A stretch of 64,000 bases of DNA from Mycoplasmopsis phocirhinis (GCF_004216495.1 NZ_CP034841.1:248001-312000), one strand, 5' to 3'. Positions 31,673-46,533 are shown, numbered from the stretch's first letter. Notes: generated from the sequence alone by a model not told the origin. Translations and numbers: made by a program.

Positions 31673-34600
31673 TTATTGTTTTTTTTGATAATGTTCACCA
31701 AAAATATCTTTATCTAATTTGTTTGTGTAATATTTATACAATGTTTTACACATTTCTAATGATTCTTTCATCACAACTTGTTCTCATTGATCAAATTCAT
31801 CAATATAATCATTTATGATTAAAAATTTACGTGAACTATATGAGCTTTTATTTTTGTCGATGTCGCTTAAACGAGGTACATAATTTGATTTAGATTTATT
31901 TTTTGTTGAATAAAGTAATTTTCCGTTTCCAATTAATTGAACTTTTTGTAGGTAATTTTCATCTGAAAATTTGTGCTGTTTTATTAAAATTTCTTTAAAT
32001 TGAGATTCTAATTTAACTGGCATATCATGATCGTAGTGTATGTGTGATAAATTAATATCAAAATTATTAACACCATTAATAGAAATATTTGTTGTTGGGT
32101 CTTTTAATAAATCGATATTTTTGCTAATTTGCGAGATGAAATGATATCTCATACAATAAAAAGCTCTTGTGTTATTGTCTTTTAATTTCTCACTTAATGC
32201 GTCATATTCTTGGGTAAAATCTTGATCATCAATCTTTTTTATAAAACAAGTTTTAATTTGATTATCACTTAAACGAATATTTGAATTAATAATTTTGACT
32301 TCTAAATCATCAATAAATTCTTCAATTGATTTATAACTATTTTCATTATTTTCTATTTTTGAAGCAATTTTAAAAGCTTTTTTTGTTTGTGAATCGCCTT
32401 TAAAAGTAATTATTTTTCAAAGAACAATAGCTCTTTCCAATTCTTTAAGATATTGCATTAGTTCATTAACTAATTTATATTTTTGTTTTAGTTCTTCTCC
32501 TTTAAAGTTATTTTTGTTAAATACTCCCTTTTGATAATATTTTTCTAACAATTTTCAAATAATATTTACAGGTATATTAAGTGAAAATCCATAGGTTGCT
32601 CCATAAATTGCATGCCACAAATATGAATCATTAAAGTTTTTGCCGTGTTTAAATGAATATTTACAATTTGTTTGATTTTTTCCTGAATTAATGAATTGCC
32701 ATTGATGAATTAACTCTATCATTTCATCAAAAACTGCTTGAATAACATCACGATTAATTTCGTCTTTATTAGCTGCTTCTTTTTCAATTAAATGATCAAG
32801 TGAATTTTTTAAATTAAGATAAATATTGGCGTCGTTTTTTGTTTTTTTAGCACTTTCATACCCAATTAAATGAAAAAACAATTTACTAGAAAATTCATAA
32901 AGTAAGCTTTGATTATCTTTTTTTTCGGTGTAAAAAATTTTAAATTCCTTTAGTAAAGGATTAATAAAATTTTTAATTTCATTTTCACCTTCTAATTTAC
33001 ATTTATCTATGGCGATTGAATATAAATACGATTTAAATAAATCTAAAGCATTTAAAGGTAAAGAATTTTTGTTTAAATTCAAAAAAACATCATTTTCATC
33101 TACATTTGATAAAATAACCCGGTTTATTCCAGTGTGATACAATAAATTTTGTTCAAGATTTTCAATATAATTTTTATTTTTAATTGTGTTATTATGAATA
33201 TATTCAACTATTTTAATTAAGTAATTATCAATTTTATTTTGTTGTGAATTTAGATCAATATTATTTCTTTTGGATTTAATAAAGTCAATTAAAATCTGAT
33301 AATCACTACGGTTTTCAACGTTTTTAAAATATTTTTCTATTTTATATTCGTTATTTGATTTTTGCATTAAATTAAGCATATTATTATCAATAGGTAAATT
33401 TTGCGAAAATTTATATTTAATAATGGCTAAACTGATAAGAATTAAACTAAAAATTCTTTGTTGTCCATCTACAACGTTATAACATTTAGTATTACTATTA
33501 AAATCTCTTTTTTCGGTTAAAATAATCGTATTTAAAAAAACAAAACCATTTACATTTGAAGCAATATTTTCTAATAAGGAAAATACAAGAGTCAACGGTC
33601 ATTTGTATTCTCGTTGAAAAATAGGAATTTGATAAATAATTCCATTATTATGGTCATCTCCTTCAATACCAACAATGCTGTTAAATAGTTCCTTAATGCT
33701 TATAACAGAAGAATTTACATTTTTAGCTCAGTTTTTTGAATCTTGAAAATATGTCAATCATTTTTGTTTATCATTATGATATTTTTCTATGTTTTTGTCA
33801 AATGGTTCATAAACAACATCATATATTTCATTGGTTGTTACATAAATAATTTTTTTTAAAAATTCAACACTTTCATTAAAATTTTGAATTAGTTTTTTTG
33901 CCATCGTTGACTGTGCAGTGGTTATTTCATCACTATTAGTATTTATTAATTTGTTAATTGTGTTAGCAAATTTTTTTGTATAAAAATATTGTTCTAGATT
34001 GGTTTTAGTATTAGAATTTCTTTTTTTCTTAATTGAATTAGCAATAGTTGAGTAAGCTAAATAATCAAAATTATTATCCTCATCTTGATTTTTGTTATTA
34101 TTTATTTGTTCTAAAATATAGTCCTTTAAAAAACTAATATAAACTGTAAATTTTGGCGAACCTGATATTGGTTTTAATTCTATTTGGTTATTGGAAGAAA
34201 ATATTGATATTTTATCGTTATAATCTTGCGCAATTTCTTGAAGTGATTCGCTAATTCATTTAACAACAGTGTAATTTTTTTGATTTATTTCATTTATGCG
34301 ATTTAATTCAAGTAACTTGTCTTTGTTAAAAACAAATATTTTATTATTCTTATTATATTCTCCAAAACCAAGATAGTCTAGTACTCTAAAACATTGTGAA
34401 TATGTAGCTTCACTATATCTATTTTTTTTACCGTTTGAACTATAAACAGTAACATTATCATCAACATCAAATAATGCTATTGAATATTGTTCTGTTTTTT
34501 TCAAAATTCTAATATTAAAATTATCTTTTTGCAACATTTTTTGCACTAATTCATTATTGCTAGCTCAACTTATGAATTTTTCAAAATAACCATCAGTGGA

Positions 34601-34675
34601 TGTTCCAATGTTTCAATTAGTTAAATACCCATTTTGATGTAATTCATTTGCAAAATTAATTTTATTTTTTTCCAT
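31673..34675 (-). CDS. DUF262/DUF1524 protein (GmrSD/SspE-like nuclease)
   Basis: 1000 aa in code 4; I checked the joins for stops. An N-terminal ~300-residue part is of unknown fold. Then comes a DUF262 (ParB-like NTPase) domain with IYQIPIFQREYKWPL and, near residue 400, CYNVVDGQQRIFSLIL, the hallmark DGQQR. The C-terminal DUF1524 HNH-type domain shows LSHIHYDHDMP (~residue 880) and VQLIGNGKLLYSTKNKSKSN, equivalent to HIxP and the IGNL..N..L.N block. Such proteins (GmrSD, SspE, BrxU) cut modified DNA or DNA lacking a protective mark. The ATG lies inside the last codons of the upstream methyltransferase-like gene, so the two are translationally coupled. Confidence 0.82.
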
Positions 34676-35450
34676 TTTTAATCTCCTCAAATTTATTTAT
34701 ATATTCGACACAATGTATCATAATATCATTAATCAAATTTAATGGGATAGCACTACGTAGCGAATATGAGCCTTTTGCCATATGATTTGAATTTGTTTTT
34801 GAGGGTCTATTTTTCTTTAAATTTAACTCTATATTTGATTTAAAAATAGTTGGTTTTAAACTAAAATTTTCATCATATGAAGCATAATAAGTTAAATTCA
34901 TTAAACCTTCAAAAGATCAATGATTTTTTTGAAAATCTCAACTTTTTGACGTTTTAGGGTTTTCTATAACTCACACTTTAGGTTTAAAATGTTTAATTAT
35001 CATAATTGTAGCCCCTATTGTCGCCTCCCCTATAAGTCTTGATTTTTCCTTTTGTTCAAAAAAACGTCTTTTATTAGGATGACTTTTTTTGTTATACTCT
35101 ACATAGTAATCGTGATTTTTTACTACTCAATTTCCTTGGTTATCTAGAGTTCTAAACATTCTCCCATCACAATCAGCTCTACTTCAAGATTCACAAGGAG
35201 GTGAAGCTAAAATAATATCCGGTTTAGGTAAAAAATCTAATTGTTCAAAAAGTTCAAAATTCGTTAATGATAAATCAATTCTATGATAAAAATATGATTC
35301 ACTTTTGTCAAATTTAACATTATTTATGCCTATAGAATGAACTTCTGTTTCAATAGATTTATCATTTTCGTTAAAATGTTTTATGCTATTTTTATATGAA
35401 CTTTCTGCATCATCATATAATGCTCATACAATTATTTTTTTCTTAGTCAT
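34662..35450 (-). CDS. Short DNA cytosine methyltransferase-like protein
   Basis: 262 aa in code 4. DIILASPPCESWSRAD carries the PPC catalytic motif of C5-cytosine methyltransferases. KVWVIENPKTSK supplies the ENP/ENV motif. The protein is short and lacks the usual large target-recognition domain, resembling phage and mobile-element enzymes. A canonical N-terminal AdoMet FxGxG is not obvious: the N-terminus is KKKIIVWALYDDAESS. The mRNA leader is very short (AGAAAGAAG before ATG). It overlaps the DUF262 gene by 14 bp, which implies a joint function: this enzyme sets the mark and the partner reads it. Confidence 0.7.
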
Positions 35451-35468
35451 TTGCTTCTTTCTGTATCA

Positions 35469-35505
35469 CTTATAACATGAAGAATTATATATATATATAT
35501 ATATA
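35469..35505 (-). promoter_or_regulatory. Promoter with (TA)10 repeat for the methyltransferase-DUF262 pair
   Basis: Minus strand. A -10 TATAAG (rc of 35469-35474, preceded by TGT) lies ~20 bp before the ATG. Ten TA units (35486-35505) fill the spacer and -35 zone. Two-base unit gains or losses would change spacing and hence expression, as for phase-variable restriction systems. Expression switching is inferred. Confidence 0.6.
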
Positions 35506-35599
35506 ACGGAAGCAAAAGGTGCTAAAATTGTTAAATTGTCTAAAAAACTTCTGAAATTAAAATGTTATCTTGATTAGCAAATAACTAAATGGCTAAATA

Positions 35600-35622
35600 A
35601 AAAACTAACTCAATAGTTAGTT
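35600..35622 (-). terminator. Terminator of lon-pepO
   Basis: Stem AACTAACT/AGTTAGTT, loop of four, followed on the minus strand by TTTTTATTT. It lies 15 bases past the pepO stop. Confidence 0.75.
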
Positions 35623-35636
35623 AAATATCTTGTTAG

Positions 35637-37532
35637 TTATCAAATTTTTACACGTTTATGAGATGGAATAAACATTCCATCGCCTTCTTTAACCCCAAAA
35701 GCTTCAACAAATTCTTCTCTATTACTTGCTTGAATATTAGCTCTTAAATTTGTTGGGGCATGTGGATCACTTTCTAATAGTCTTTGTGCGGTTAAAGGTT
35801 GATATTTTGCTTTTCATACTCGTGCTCAGTTAATAAAAAACTCTTGGGCATTGTAATCTTTTTCCATTTTGGCAGCTGTAATAGCACTCTCGACTCCACC
35901 AGCATCTGCGATGTTTTCACTTACTGTTAAAGTTCCATTGCATTTACCATAATCAGTTTGCACACCATCGAATAATTCAATCATTGCTTTGGTTTTTTGA
36001 GCAAATTTTTCAAAATCTTCGGGAGTTCATCACATGTTTAAATTACCATTTTCATCAAAATTAGCACCATTGTTATCAAAAGCATGTGAAATTTCATGGG
36101 CAATTACTGCTCCAATTCCACCATAATTTTGTGAAGAAGTGTTGTTAATTGAATAAAAAGCTCCATTTAAAATTGCAGCTGGAAAAACAATATGATTATA
36201 CATCGGATGATAATAAGCATTAACAGTAGCCGGCGACATTCCTCAATAATTTTTATTAATTGGTTCTAAATATTGAGCAAATTTATATTGTGCATAAGTT
36301 TTATTAAAATTAAAAACATTTTCAATGATTGAATCTGATGTTAGAACTAAGTCTTTATAATATGGCCGTAATTCTTTAGGATATCCAATATGAACGCCTA
36401 ATGCGTTTAATTTTGTGATTGCTTTTTGAATTGTTTGTTTACTTAATCATGTGTTATTTTCAAGGTTATTTTTGTAAACTTGAATCATATTTTGGACCAT
36501 TTTTTCTATATTTTTTTTAGCTTTGGCACCTAAATATTTTTTACCATAATGTGTACCAACTGGTATATTAAAATAATTCAAGGCTAATTTAAGTGCGTGT
36601 TTGTGTCTATTCGCTACACGCGCTTGGCCACTAATACTTAAAGCATATTGTGAAGCTTGTGTTCTGGTTTTTTCGTCTAGATATTTTGAAAAATGAATAA
36701 TAAATTTAATTGCAATTCAAGCAATTATTTTATCAAAATGTTTTTCGTTAAATAATTTATCAATATTAAGAGCAAAATTATCATCACTAAAAACTATTTC
36801 ATCAACTTTTTTATTGATAATCGAACTAACTACATAATTAAAATCAAAGTTTTTTGTTCGGTTAGCAATACGATTAAATTTATACGGTTTATATAATTCG
36901 GTATATTTAACTTTTTGTAGCGAAGTTAAAGAATATTTGGCAATTAATTCATCATATTGAAGACAAAGTTTAATCAATTTATTAACTAATTTAAAATCAT
37001 CTATATATGGAGTTAGTAGTTTTTTTGCCATTTTTTTAAATGAAGTTAAAAATTTAGTTTTAATTTCTTCATTTTCATAATGAGCTTTATCAGGCAAAAT
37101 GTGATGAGCAATACCGGCATATAAAGTTTGTTTTTGTGAATTTAAAAAATCACTCTCAACTGAAAAATCAATTGGTAAAGGGTAATCTTTAAGTAAAAAT
37201 TCAACGTATTTAGCCTTTAATTCATCTAAATTTTGAATATTTAAAATTTCATTTAAATATGGTTTTAAAGGTTCAATTCCATCCTGATTTCTTTGCTCGA
37301 TATTTTTGGTTAATTTATAAAAACGGGCAAAATTTTGTAAATTTTGATCTACTAATTCGCCTTTATCATCTTTGGTGACTAATTGTTTTGCTAGGCGAGC
37401 AACAATTTTTTCATTTTCAATGTCTAACATTGCAAATTCACCAATTGAAGTACGATCAGCTGGAATTTCAGTTTGCTCTAATCACTGAGCGTTAACAGAT
37501 TTAAATAAATCATCTTTTATTTCATATTTCAT
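35637..37532 (-). CDS. pepO: M13-family metallopeptidase PepO
   Basis: 631 aa in code 4, usual length for endopeptidase O. Zinc site GGIGAVIAHEISHAFDNNGA (HExxH) with the third ligand region LTVSENIADAGG (ENIADxGG) are typical of the neprilysin family. No signal peptide is visible, so it is cytoplasmic and trims oligopeptides, supplying amino acids to an auxotroph. ATG with AAGGAG sits 10 bases behind the lon stop, so it shares the CIRCE-controlled lon transcript. The C-terminus ends MFIPSHKRVKIW; M13 enzymes usually end near such a W. Confidence 0.93.
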
Positions 37533-37542
37533 TTATTTCTCC

Positions 37543-40335
37543 TTATTTGAATAAAACTTCGTAAATTTCATCATAATTTTCAACTGGAATGAATTTAATT
37601 GCATCTTTAACTTCTTGAGCGATATCTTTTAAGTTTTTTTGGTTTGCTTTAGGAATAAAAACAGTTGTAACACCTTTTTTATAGGCGGCAAATGACTTTT
37701 CTTTTAAACCACCAATTTCTAAAACACGTCCACGTAAAGTAATTTCACCCGTCATTGCCACATCTTGTTTAACTGCTTTATTGCTTAAAGCAGAAACTAG
37801 TGCAGTTGTAAAAGTAACACCAGCACTTGGGCCATCTTTAGGCACTGCTCCTTCAGGCACATGGATGTGAACTTCATTTTCTTCAAAATTAAAATCAATA
37901 TCAAATTTTTGTGCATTTGATCGAACGTAAGAATACGCAATTGCGGCCGATTCTTTCATGACATCTTTTAATGAACCGGTTAATTTGAAACCACCGTTTT
38001 TGCTAGGATACGCGCTTACTTCAATTTGTAAAGTGCTTCCACCTATTGATGTGTATGCTAAACCATTAACAACTCCAACTTGAGGTTCAGCTACTTGGTC
38101 TTTTTCGCTAAATCGAGGCGTGCCTAACAATTCAAACGCTACTTGTTTATCAATTTTAAATGTTTCAATTTTTTCGCCTGAAACTATACGTGTAACAATT
38201 TTGCGTGCTAATTTATCAAATTGACGCTTAAGACCGCGCACACCAGCCTCAGCTGTATAATTTTTAATAATTGCTTCAATAACATCATCTTCAATTTGGA
38301 ATTGTTCTGAATTTAAATGTGCTTGGCGAAGTGAAGTTTCAATTAAATGTTCGCGTGCTATTTTAATTTTTTCGCTGGTTGTATATGAATTTAATTCAAT
38401 TATTTCTACTCTATCTAATAATGGAGCTGGAATATTTTCGTAATAATTTGCTGTGGCAATAAACATTACTTTGGATAAGTCGTATTCATGTTCTAAATAA
38501 TTGTCTTGAAATTTAGTGTTTTGCTCTGGGTCTAAAACTTCAAGCATTGCCGAAGAAGGATCGCCTTTATAATCTGAAGACATTTTATCAATTTCATCTA
38601 GTAAAATCAATGGATTAGATACACCGGTTTTTTGCAATGCTTTAATAATTTTACCCGGCATTGAACCAACATAAGTTCTTCTATGTCCTCTAATTTCACT
38701 TTCATCATGAACTCCACCTAATGAAATTTTAATATAACTTTTATTTAACGCTTCTGCAATTGCACGGGCCAGTGAAGTTTTACCGGTTCCAGGTGGGCCA
38801 ACCAAAGTTAAAATAGGTACATTATTGAAATTTTTTTGAATTTTAGTCGTTTTTTCTTGATTTTCTTTAAATAATTCTAAATCAATTTGGTGTTCTTTAT
38901 CAAAATCTAATAGCGTAGCGTTTTTATTTTTGCTAACTTGGTTTTTATGATTAATAATTAAAGATAGATATTCAATAATTCTTTCTTTAACTTCCCCTAA
39001 ACCATAGTGATTTTTATCTAAAATTTCTCTCGCTTTTTTAATATCAAGTGTTTCAATTTCAACTTTTCTTCAAGGTAAAGATTTTAAAGTTTTTATGTAT
39101 GTGCCGGTGATATTAGCATCTGGAGTGCCCGACATCATCCCTTTTAATTTAGAAGTTTCATTTTTAATCAATTTTGTGACTGAATTAGGAAACATTTTAG
39201 CTTTTTTATCGTCACGCATTGTTTTTGAATATTCAGATTCTTCTTCTTCGGGATCTAAATCTTCTAATTGTAAAATTTCTTTAATTGATTTTAGTTTTTC
39301 TTTTAATAAATATTCGCGTTGTTGTTTTTCTAAATTATCTTTTACTTTTTCGTTAATTTCATCTTCGATTGAATATTTTGTAACTGTTGGTTTTTGAGAT
39401 TTTGTAGGAAGTAGTTGTATTGAATTATCTTCTAATTCTTTAGGCATTTTTCTTTTGCCAATTAGATCATTAAATAATTTAATATCTTCAAATTGTTTTT
39501 TTTCTTTTGGTGAAAGATCTTTAATAAAGTAAAATCTACGAATAAAATTAGATATTAATTTAATCGCTTCTTCAATATTTTCGCTACTTAACATTTTTAG
39601 TTTAGTTAAACTATCCACCCCACTAAAATATGAAATTGATGACACAACATCAATTAAGGATGAAAAACTCATATTTGCTTCATACTCGCTTAATATTTTT
39701 TTGTCTGTATTTGCGTTAATCGACGAATAAGGACTATTAGCAATAATTGAATATGTAATTTTAGCTCATAAAGGTGTTTGGGCTAGTTGAGTTACAGCTT
39801 CTTCAATGTGAGTTAGCATTGCTGTGGCTTCAACATATTGATCAACATCATCGTTATATGAAACTTTAGTAGTTTGCATTGAAACCGCTTCACTTAATAA
39901 TTTAGTTTTTTTGCCTTCTGCGTTGTACATATCTTTTCAAATATGTCTACTAATACCGGCTAAAACTAGTGACCAAGTGCCATTGTCTTTTTTAATTACT
40001 TTTTTAATGCGAGCAAAAGTTACAAATGGTTCAATATCAGCAGCAGTTATATTTTCATACGGTGTGACTTGTTGTTGTTGAATTAAATCTAAATTTACAA
40101 CGTGATAGGCTAATACCAAATATTCGTTTTTGCGAGTTGAGGATTCTAAAACATCAACATCATTTTCTTCTTCATTGCCTTGATTATTAATTTTATTTTG
40201 CAATTGACTCAAATATTCGTCAGTTCAAATTGGACCATAGGGCACTAAATCAATTATTCTAACTTCGTGGCCATAAATTACATTATTAGATAAATCAGAA
40301 TAACCTAATCTAGTAACTAAAAATTTTTCTTTCAT
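37543..40335 (-). CDS. lon: ATP-dependent protease Lon
   Basis: 930 aa in code 4. It has an N-terminal substrate-binding region, AAA+ module with Walker [10 protein letters not shown] and Walker [10 protein letters not shown], sensor region [18 protein letters not shown], and C-terminal serine-lysine protease domain. Ser837 in [10 protein letters not shown] and Lys880 in GGLKEKSF are 43 residues apart, exactly as in E. coli Lon. It degrades misfolded proteins in the cytoplasm. ATG follows GAGGTAAAAATG. The CIRCE element over its promoter indicates HrcA heat-shock control. Co-transcribed with pepO. Confidence 0.97.
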
Positions 40336-40366
40336 TTTTACCTCTTTCGTTTTATCAATATATATT

Positions 40367-40393
40367 TTAGCACAATGGAAGTGCGAGTGCTAA
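40367..40393 (-). promoter_or_regulatory. CIRCE operator (HrcA site) of lon
   Basis: On the minus strand TTAGCACTC, nine bases, then TTGTGCTAA; the consensus is TTAGCACTC-N9-GAGTGCTAA, so only two bases differ. An extended -10, TGCTAAAAT, overlaps its right half, ideal for repression by HrcA. It lies 32 bases before the lon ATG. Confidence 0.92.
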
Positions 40394-40435
40394 AAATAAA
40401 CAAAATTATTAATTATTAAATATATATAAAAAAGG

Positions 40436-42781
<2,346 letters not shown>

Positions 42782-42798
42782 GGAATATCCTTTGTATT

Positions 42799-43476
42799 TT
42801 AATTAGTGAAATAATGTTTGAAATTACTGCGATTAATTGTAGTAAATATTGAAAATAAAAATATTGAATTTATTAAGTAATTCGCCAAATTAAAACTCAT
42901 AAACACAACGCTGGCTCCTAAAAAGTAATTAGGTATAAAGAAAAAAAATGGTTTAAAATTAGCGTCATAAGTTTTATATAAACTTAAAAAACTCGCATCT
43001 GGTAAATATTTAAATAAAAAGAAAAAAAGTGGAGTAGCTATAAAAATATTAATCAAGGTTAAAACAATGCTTGCTAAAACTGTAGCGATACTAAACGCAA
43101 CTAAATTTGTATATATTTCTTTTTTAATGCTATTTTGTTGATTGAATTCTTTACTAAAAATTTTAAAAAACAATAAATAAAATAAAATAAAACTAAATTG
43201 CGAAATTATAAGCATCGCGTGACCTAATAAACCTGCTGGTTCATAGCCTAGTGCTGAATATGAAGGACCAATGCTAAATATACCACCTAAAACTATTAAA
43301 CCTCAACCAAAACCTAAAAACCGAAATGCTGCTAAAGAAAAAACTAGTGAAAAATTAAATTTTAAAAAAGAATTAAACGCTAAAAACGAACCAACAAAAT
43401 CACTAACGATCGCTAAAGCCAAAAATAATCCACTTAAAACAATTTTAAAAATTACTCTTTTAGAATTATAATGCAT
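42799..43476 (-). CDS. ECF transporter S component-like membrane protein
   Basis: 225 aa, about six hydrophobic helices. KIVLSGLFLALAIVSDFVGS and GWGLIVLGGIFSIGPSYSALG resemble the substrate-binding S subunits of energy-coupling-factor vitamin transporters. The general EcfA1-EcfA2-EcfT module is encoded at 52.2-54.8 kb. The ATG overlaps the upp stop by one base (TAATG), so translation is coupled. The operon partner upp hints at a nucleobase or precursor substrate, but this cannot be read from the sequence. Confidence moderate for the class. Confidence 0.65.
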
Positions 43477-44102
43477 TATTTTGTCCCATAAATGCGATCG
43501 CCTGCATCACCTAAACCAGGCTCTATATATTTATTTTGATTTAAATAAGGGTCTAAAGCAGCTAAATAAATTTTAAATTCATCACCAAAATGTTTACTTA
43601 CTCGTTCAACTCCTTCTTGAACTCCTACTAAACATAAAAGTTGAATATTACTAAAGCCATCCGAGCGTAATTTTTCAATCGCATCAACAGCAGAACCTCC
43701 TGTTGCTAACATTGGATCAACTACAATAACATAACTATCTTTGGCAACTTCGGGCATTTTATAAAAATAAGTTTGAGGCTGGTGTGTAATTTCGTCTCTA
43801 TATAAGCCAATATGTCCAACTCTTGCTGTTGGCATTAATTGTAATAAACCTTCAGTCATTCCTAAACCAGCTCTTAATATTGGGACAATGACAATTTCTT
43901 TATCATAAGTTTGACCAATAAATTCTTTATTTAATGAAGTTATAACACTTTTACTTTTTGTTTGATACTCACGCATTATTTCGTAAACCATTAATGCTGT
44001 AATTTCGTTTAAATTTTGACGAAACACAAAATGATCAGCATTTTTATCTCGCATATTTGTTAATTTAATTGAGATTAATGGATGTTCAATAACTTTTAAC
44101 AT
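43476..44102 (-). CDS. upp: Uracil phosphoribosyltransferase
   Basis: 208 aa. Converts uracil and PRPP to UMP. PRPP loop YVIVVDPMLATGGSAVDAI and the uracil-binding C-terminus YIEPGLGDAGDRIYGTK are complete. I chose ATG at 44102 (MLKVIEHPLISIK), preceded by AAGGAG. Upstream codons in frame belong to the leader. First gene of the upp, S-component, leuS operon. Confidence 0.97.
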   Translation of the reverse strand: MLKVIEHPLISIKLTNMRDKNADHFVFRQNLNEITALMVYEIMREYQTKSKSVITSLNKEFIGQTYDKEIVIVPILRAGLGMTEGLLQLMPTARVGHIGLYRDEITHQPQTYFYKMPEVAKDSYVIVVDPMLATGGSAVDAIEKLRSDGFSNIQLLCLVGVQEGVERVSKHFGDEFKIYLAALDPYLNQNKYIEPGLGDAGDRIYGTK

Positions 44103-44373
44103 TTCACTCCTTAAATTTATTAATATTAAAATATAACTTAATAATAACACATTAAATTTTCGCACAAAAATTCTTTTATAAACAATAAATTTAATTCTTG
44201 CAATGTTAAAGTTAACACATTTAAATTAATATGTCCTAAACTTTCGGTTTTCAATCATAATTAGATACATTTTTAAATTGTTTTATTCATAAATAATTTA
44301 ATTAAAAGCAAAAAATCAATTTTGTTTTTAATACTTAAACTGGGAAACATAAAAAATAAAAGCAAAATTAAAA
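44103..44373. other. Intergenic segment with repeat relics
   Basis: No gene. It holds a relative of the 26-bp repeat (44197-44220, with GTTAAAGTTAAC) and the upp leader. Confidence 0.5.
44331..44348 (-). repeat. 18-bp repeat shared with 23710-23727
   Basis: Reverse complement of GTTTCCCAGTTTAAGTAT. Together with the degenerate 26-bp-type repeat next to it, this gap resembles the borders of the 23.7-26.8 kb island. Confidence 0.6.
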
Positions 44374-44401
44374 TTAAACCTTATTTTGAGGTTTAATTTT
44401 A
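44368..44401 (-). terminator. Terminator overlapping the membrane-protein stop
   Basis: Stem AAAATTAAACCT/AGGTTTAATTTT with a seven-base loop. The TAA of the small membrane protein lies inside. T-rich tail on the minus strand. Confidence 0.75.
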
Positions 44402-44784
44402 TGTTTATTTTCTACAAAATCTTCAATTTTACCAGTAATTATATTAGTTATTAACGTTGATGGGATTACAATTGCAATAGCTATCAAAAATTTTCAAAAA
44501 ATTGCCAATGAGGTTAAAGACAATAAAATTATACTCAAAAATAAAATTGCTATGGGAAATGAAAAATTTAATGATTTAAGATTTAAAATACTAAATTTTA
44601 TTAAAATTATATTTATTGTTAGTCCAACTAAAAATATTGAAATAGGTACAAAAATAATAATATTTTGGTTATGAATAAGTTGATTATTAAAATCTTTAGT
44701 AGCAAATAATCAAATAATTAATAGTGGTAAAACAATACTTGCTGCGATATAAAAAATAGCGCGCAAAGATGCATATTTATTCAT
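44374..44784 (-). CDS. Small membrane protein, unknown function
   Basis: 136 aa with about four hydrophobic helices: AIFYIAASIVLPLLIIWLFA, IIIFVPISIFLVGLTINIIL, FPIAILFLSIILLSLTSL, FLIAIAIVIPSTLI. The tail is charged, IEDFVENKHKIKPQNKV. The ATG lies inside the end of thrS (8-bp overlap), so translation is coupled. I do not recognise a family. Confidence 0.7.
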
Positions 44785-46525
44785 AATGGGCTTTAAGATT
44801 ATTTAGCATTGAAATGAATTCTTCTAATTTAGTTGTATAAGTTTTTTCTTCACCGTATTTACGATATGAAATTGTATTGTCGTTAATTTCTTGTTGACCT
44901 AAAATTACTTGAAATTTAGATTTAGATATTTGAGCTTCACGGATTTTTTTATTTAATCTTTCATCACGATCGTCTAATTTTACTCTAAAATTATGAGCAA
45001 ATAATTCATCATTTATTTTTTTAGCATAACTTAAATTTTGTTCTAAATTTACTGGAATAACAGTGATTTGTTTAGGAGCTAATCAAAAAGGTAAAACTCC
45101 TTTTGTTTGTTCAAGCAAAATTGCAACAAAACGTTCATAAGTACCAATCAAACCACGATGAATCATTACAGGACGAATTTCATTACCATCATTATTAGTG
45201 TATTTTAAATCAAATTTCATTGGTTGTAAAAAGTCAAGTTGAATTGTAGCAACTGTTACTTCGTGGCCCAATGCGGTGTGGATTTGAATATCAATTTTAG
45301 GACCATAAAATGCTGCTTCGCCAGGTATAGTTTCATACGAAACATTTAATGAATCAAGAGCATCTTTAAGTATTTTTTCACTCTTAATTCACATTTGTTC
45401 ATCATTAAAATATTTTTGTTTATCATTTGGATCTCTTAAAGAAAGCGAAATGAAACTAATTTGGGTTTTAAAAATTTTTAGTGTTTCTTCAATTTGGCGA
45501 TACATATGAATAATTTCAGCAAAAATTTGGTCTTCTCTAACGTATAAATGACCTTCAGTTAATAACATTGCCCGCACTCGCTCTAAACCAGTTAAAGCAC
45601 CAGATTTTTCATAACGATAAAGTTGTGATTGCTCTGAAAATCTTATTGGCAAGTCGCGATATGATCTTTTTTCTAAACTGTAACAAAGGTTGTGATGTGG
45701 ACATGTCATTGGACGAGGAATTAAGCGTTCTTTTTCAACAATTAAAGGCGCAAACATATCATCTTTATAATGGGCTAAATGTCCTGAAATTTTATACAAT
45801 TCTTCATTGCCAAAATGAGGTGTTAAAACTTCCACAAATCCGTATTTTCTATCCATTTTTAACACTAAATTACGAATTTCATTATGAATATGCATGCCAT
45901 CTTCTAATCAAATCGGGAAACCTTGACCACTCAGTGGATGAGTAGTAAAAATTTTCATTTCTTTAGCAATTTTACGATGATCTCTTTCTTTACGTTCTTT
46001 TAACAACTCTAAATAAGTGTCTAATTCTTCTTTGCTTTCTCAGGCTGTGCCATAAATGCGAGTTAGTTGGATATTATTAGAATCACCTCTTCAATAAGCA
46101 CCGGCTAAAGATAGCAATTTAAAATTTTTAAGATTTTTAGTACTTTCAACATGGCCTCCAGCGCATAAATCTTTAAAAACTAATTCATGATTTAGGGGAT
46201 CTTGGAGTGCATAAAAAGTAATTTTTTCACCTTTTTGTTTTAATTCATCATAAAGTTCTTTTTTATACGGTTTATTGCTAAAATCAAAGTCTTTTTCATC
46301 TATTTGGACTGTCACTAAATTACGACTTGCTAATTTTTTCATTAATTTTTCAATTTTATTTAATTCCGATTCACTAATAGTGTCTTGGAATTCAAAATCA
46401 TAATAAAATCCCTCTTCTGTTGCTGGGCCAAAACCCAATTTTACTTGTGGATATAATTTTTCAACAGCTGCTCCTAATAAATGTGAGCAAGTATGATTTA
46501 ATAATTTATTTGCTTTAATTTTCAT
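44777..46525 (-). CDS. thrS: Threonyl-tRNA synthetase
   Basis: 582 aa in code 4. It begins directly with the editing domain (HTCSHLL near residue 11 and [10 protein letters not shown]); the N-terminal TGS domain of bacterial ThrRS is absent. The class II catalytic core follows: [63 protein letters not shown]. The anticodon-binding domain is at the end. ATG has GAGGTATAT upstream, 8 bases behind the trpS stop. ThrRS without TGS is known from some mycoplasmas, so not damage. Confidence 0.96.
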
Positions 46526-46533
46526 ATATACCT

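Noticed and set aside
45568-45945. Plus-strand ORF of 125 aa opposite thrS
   Set aside because: Shadow of the conserved ThrRS core; no start signals.
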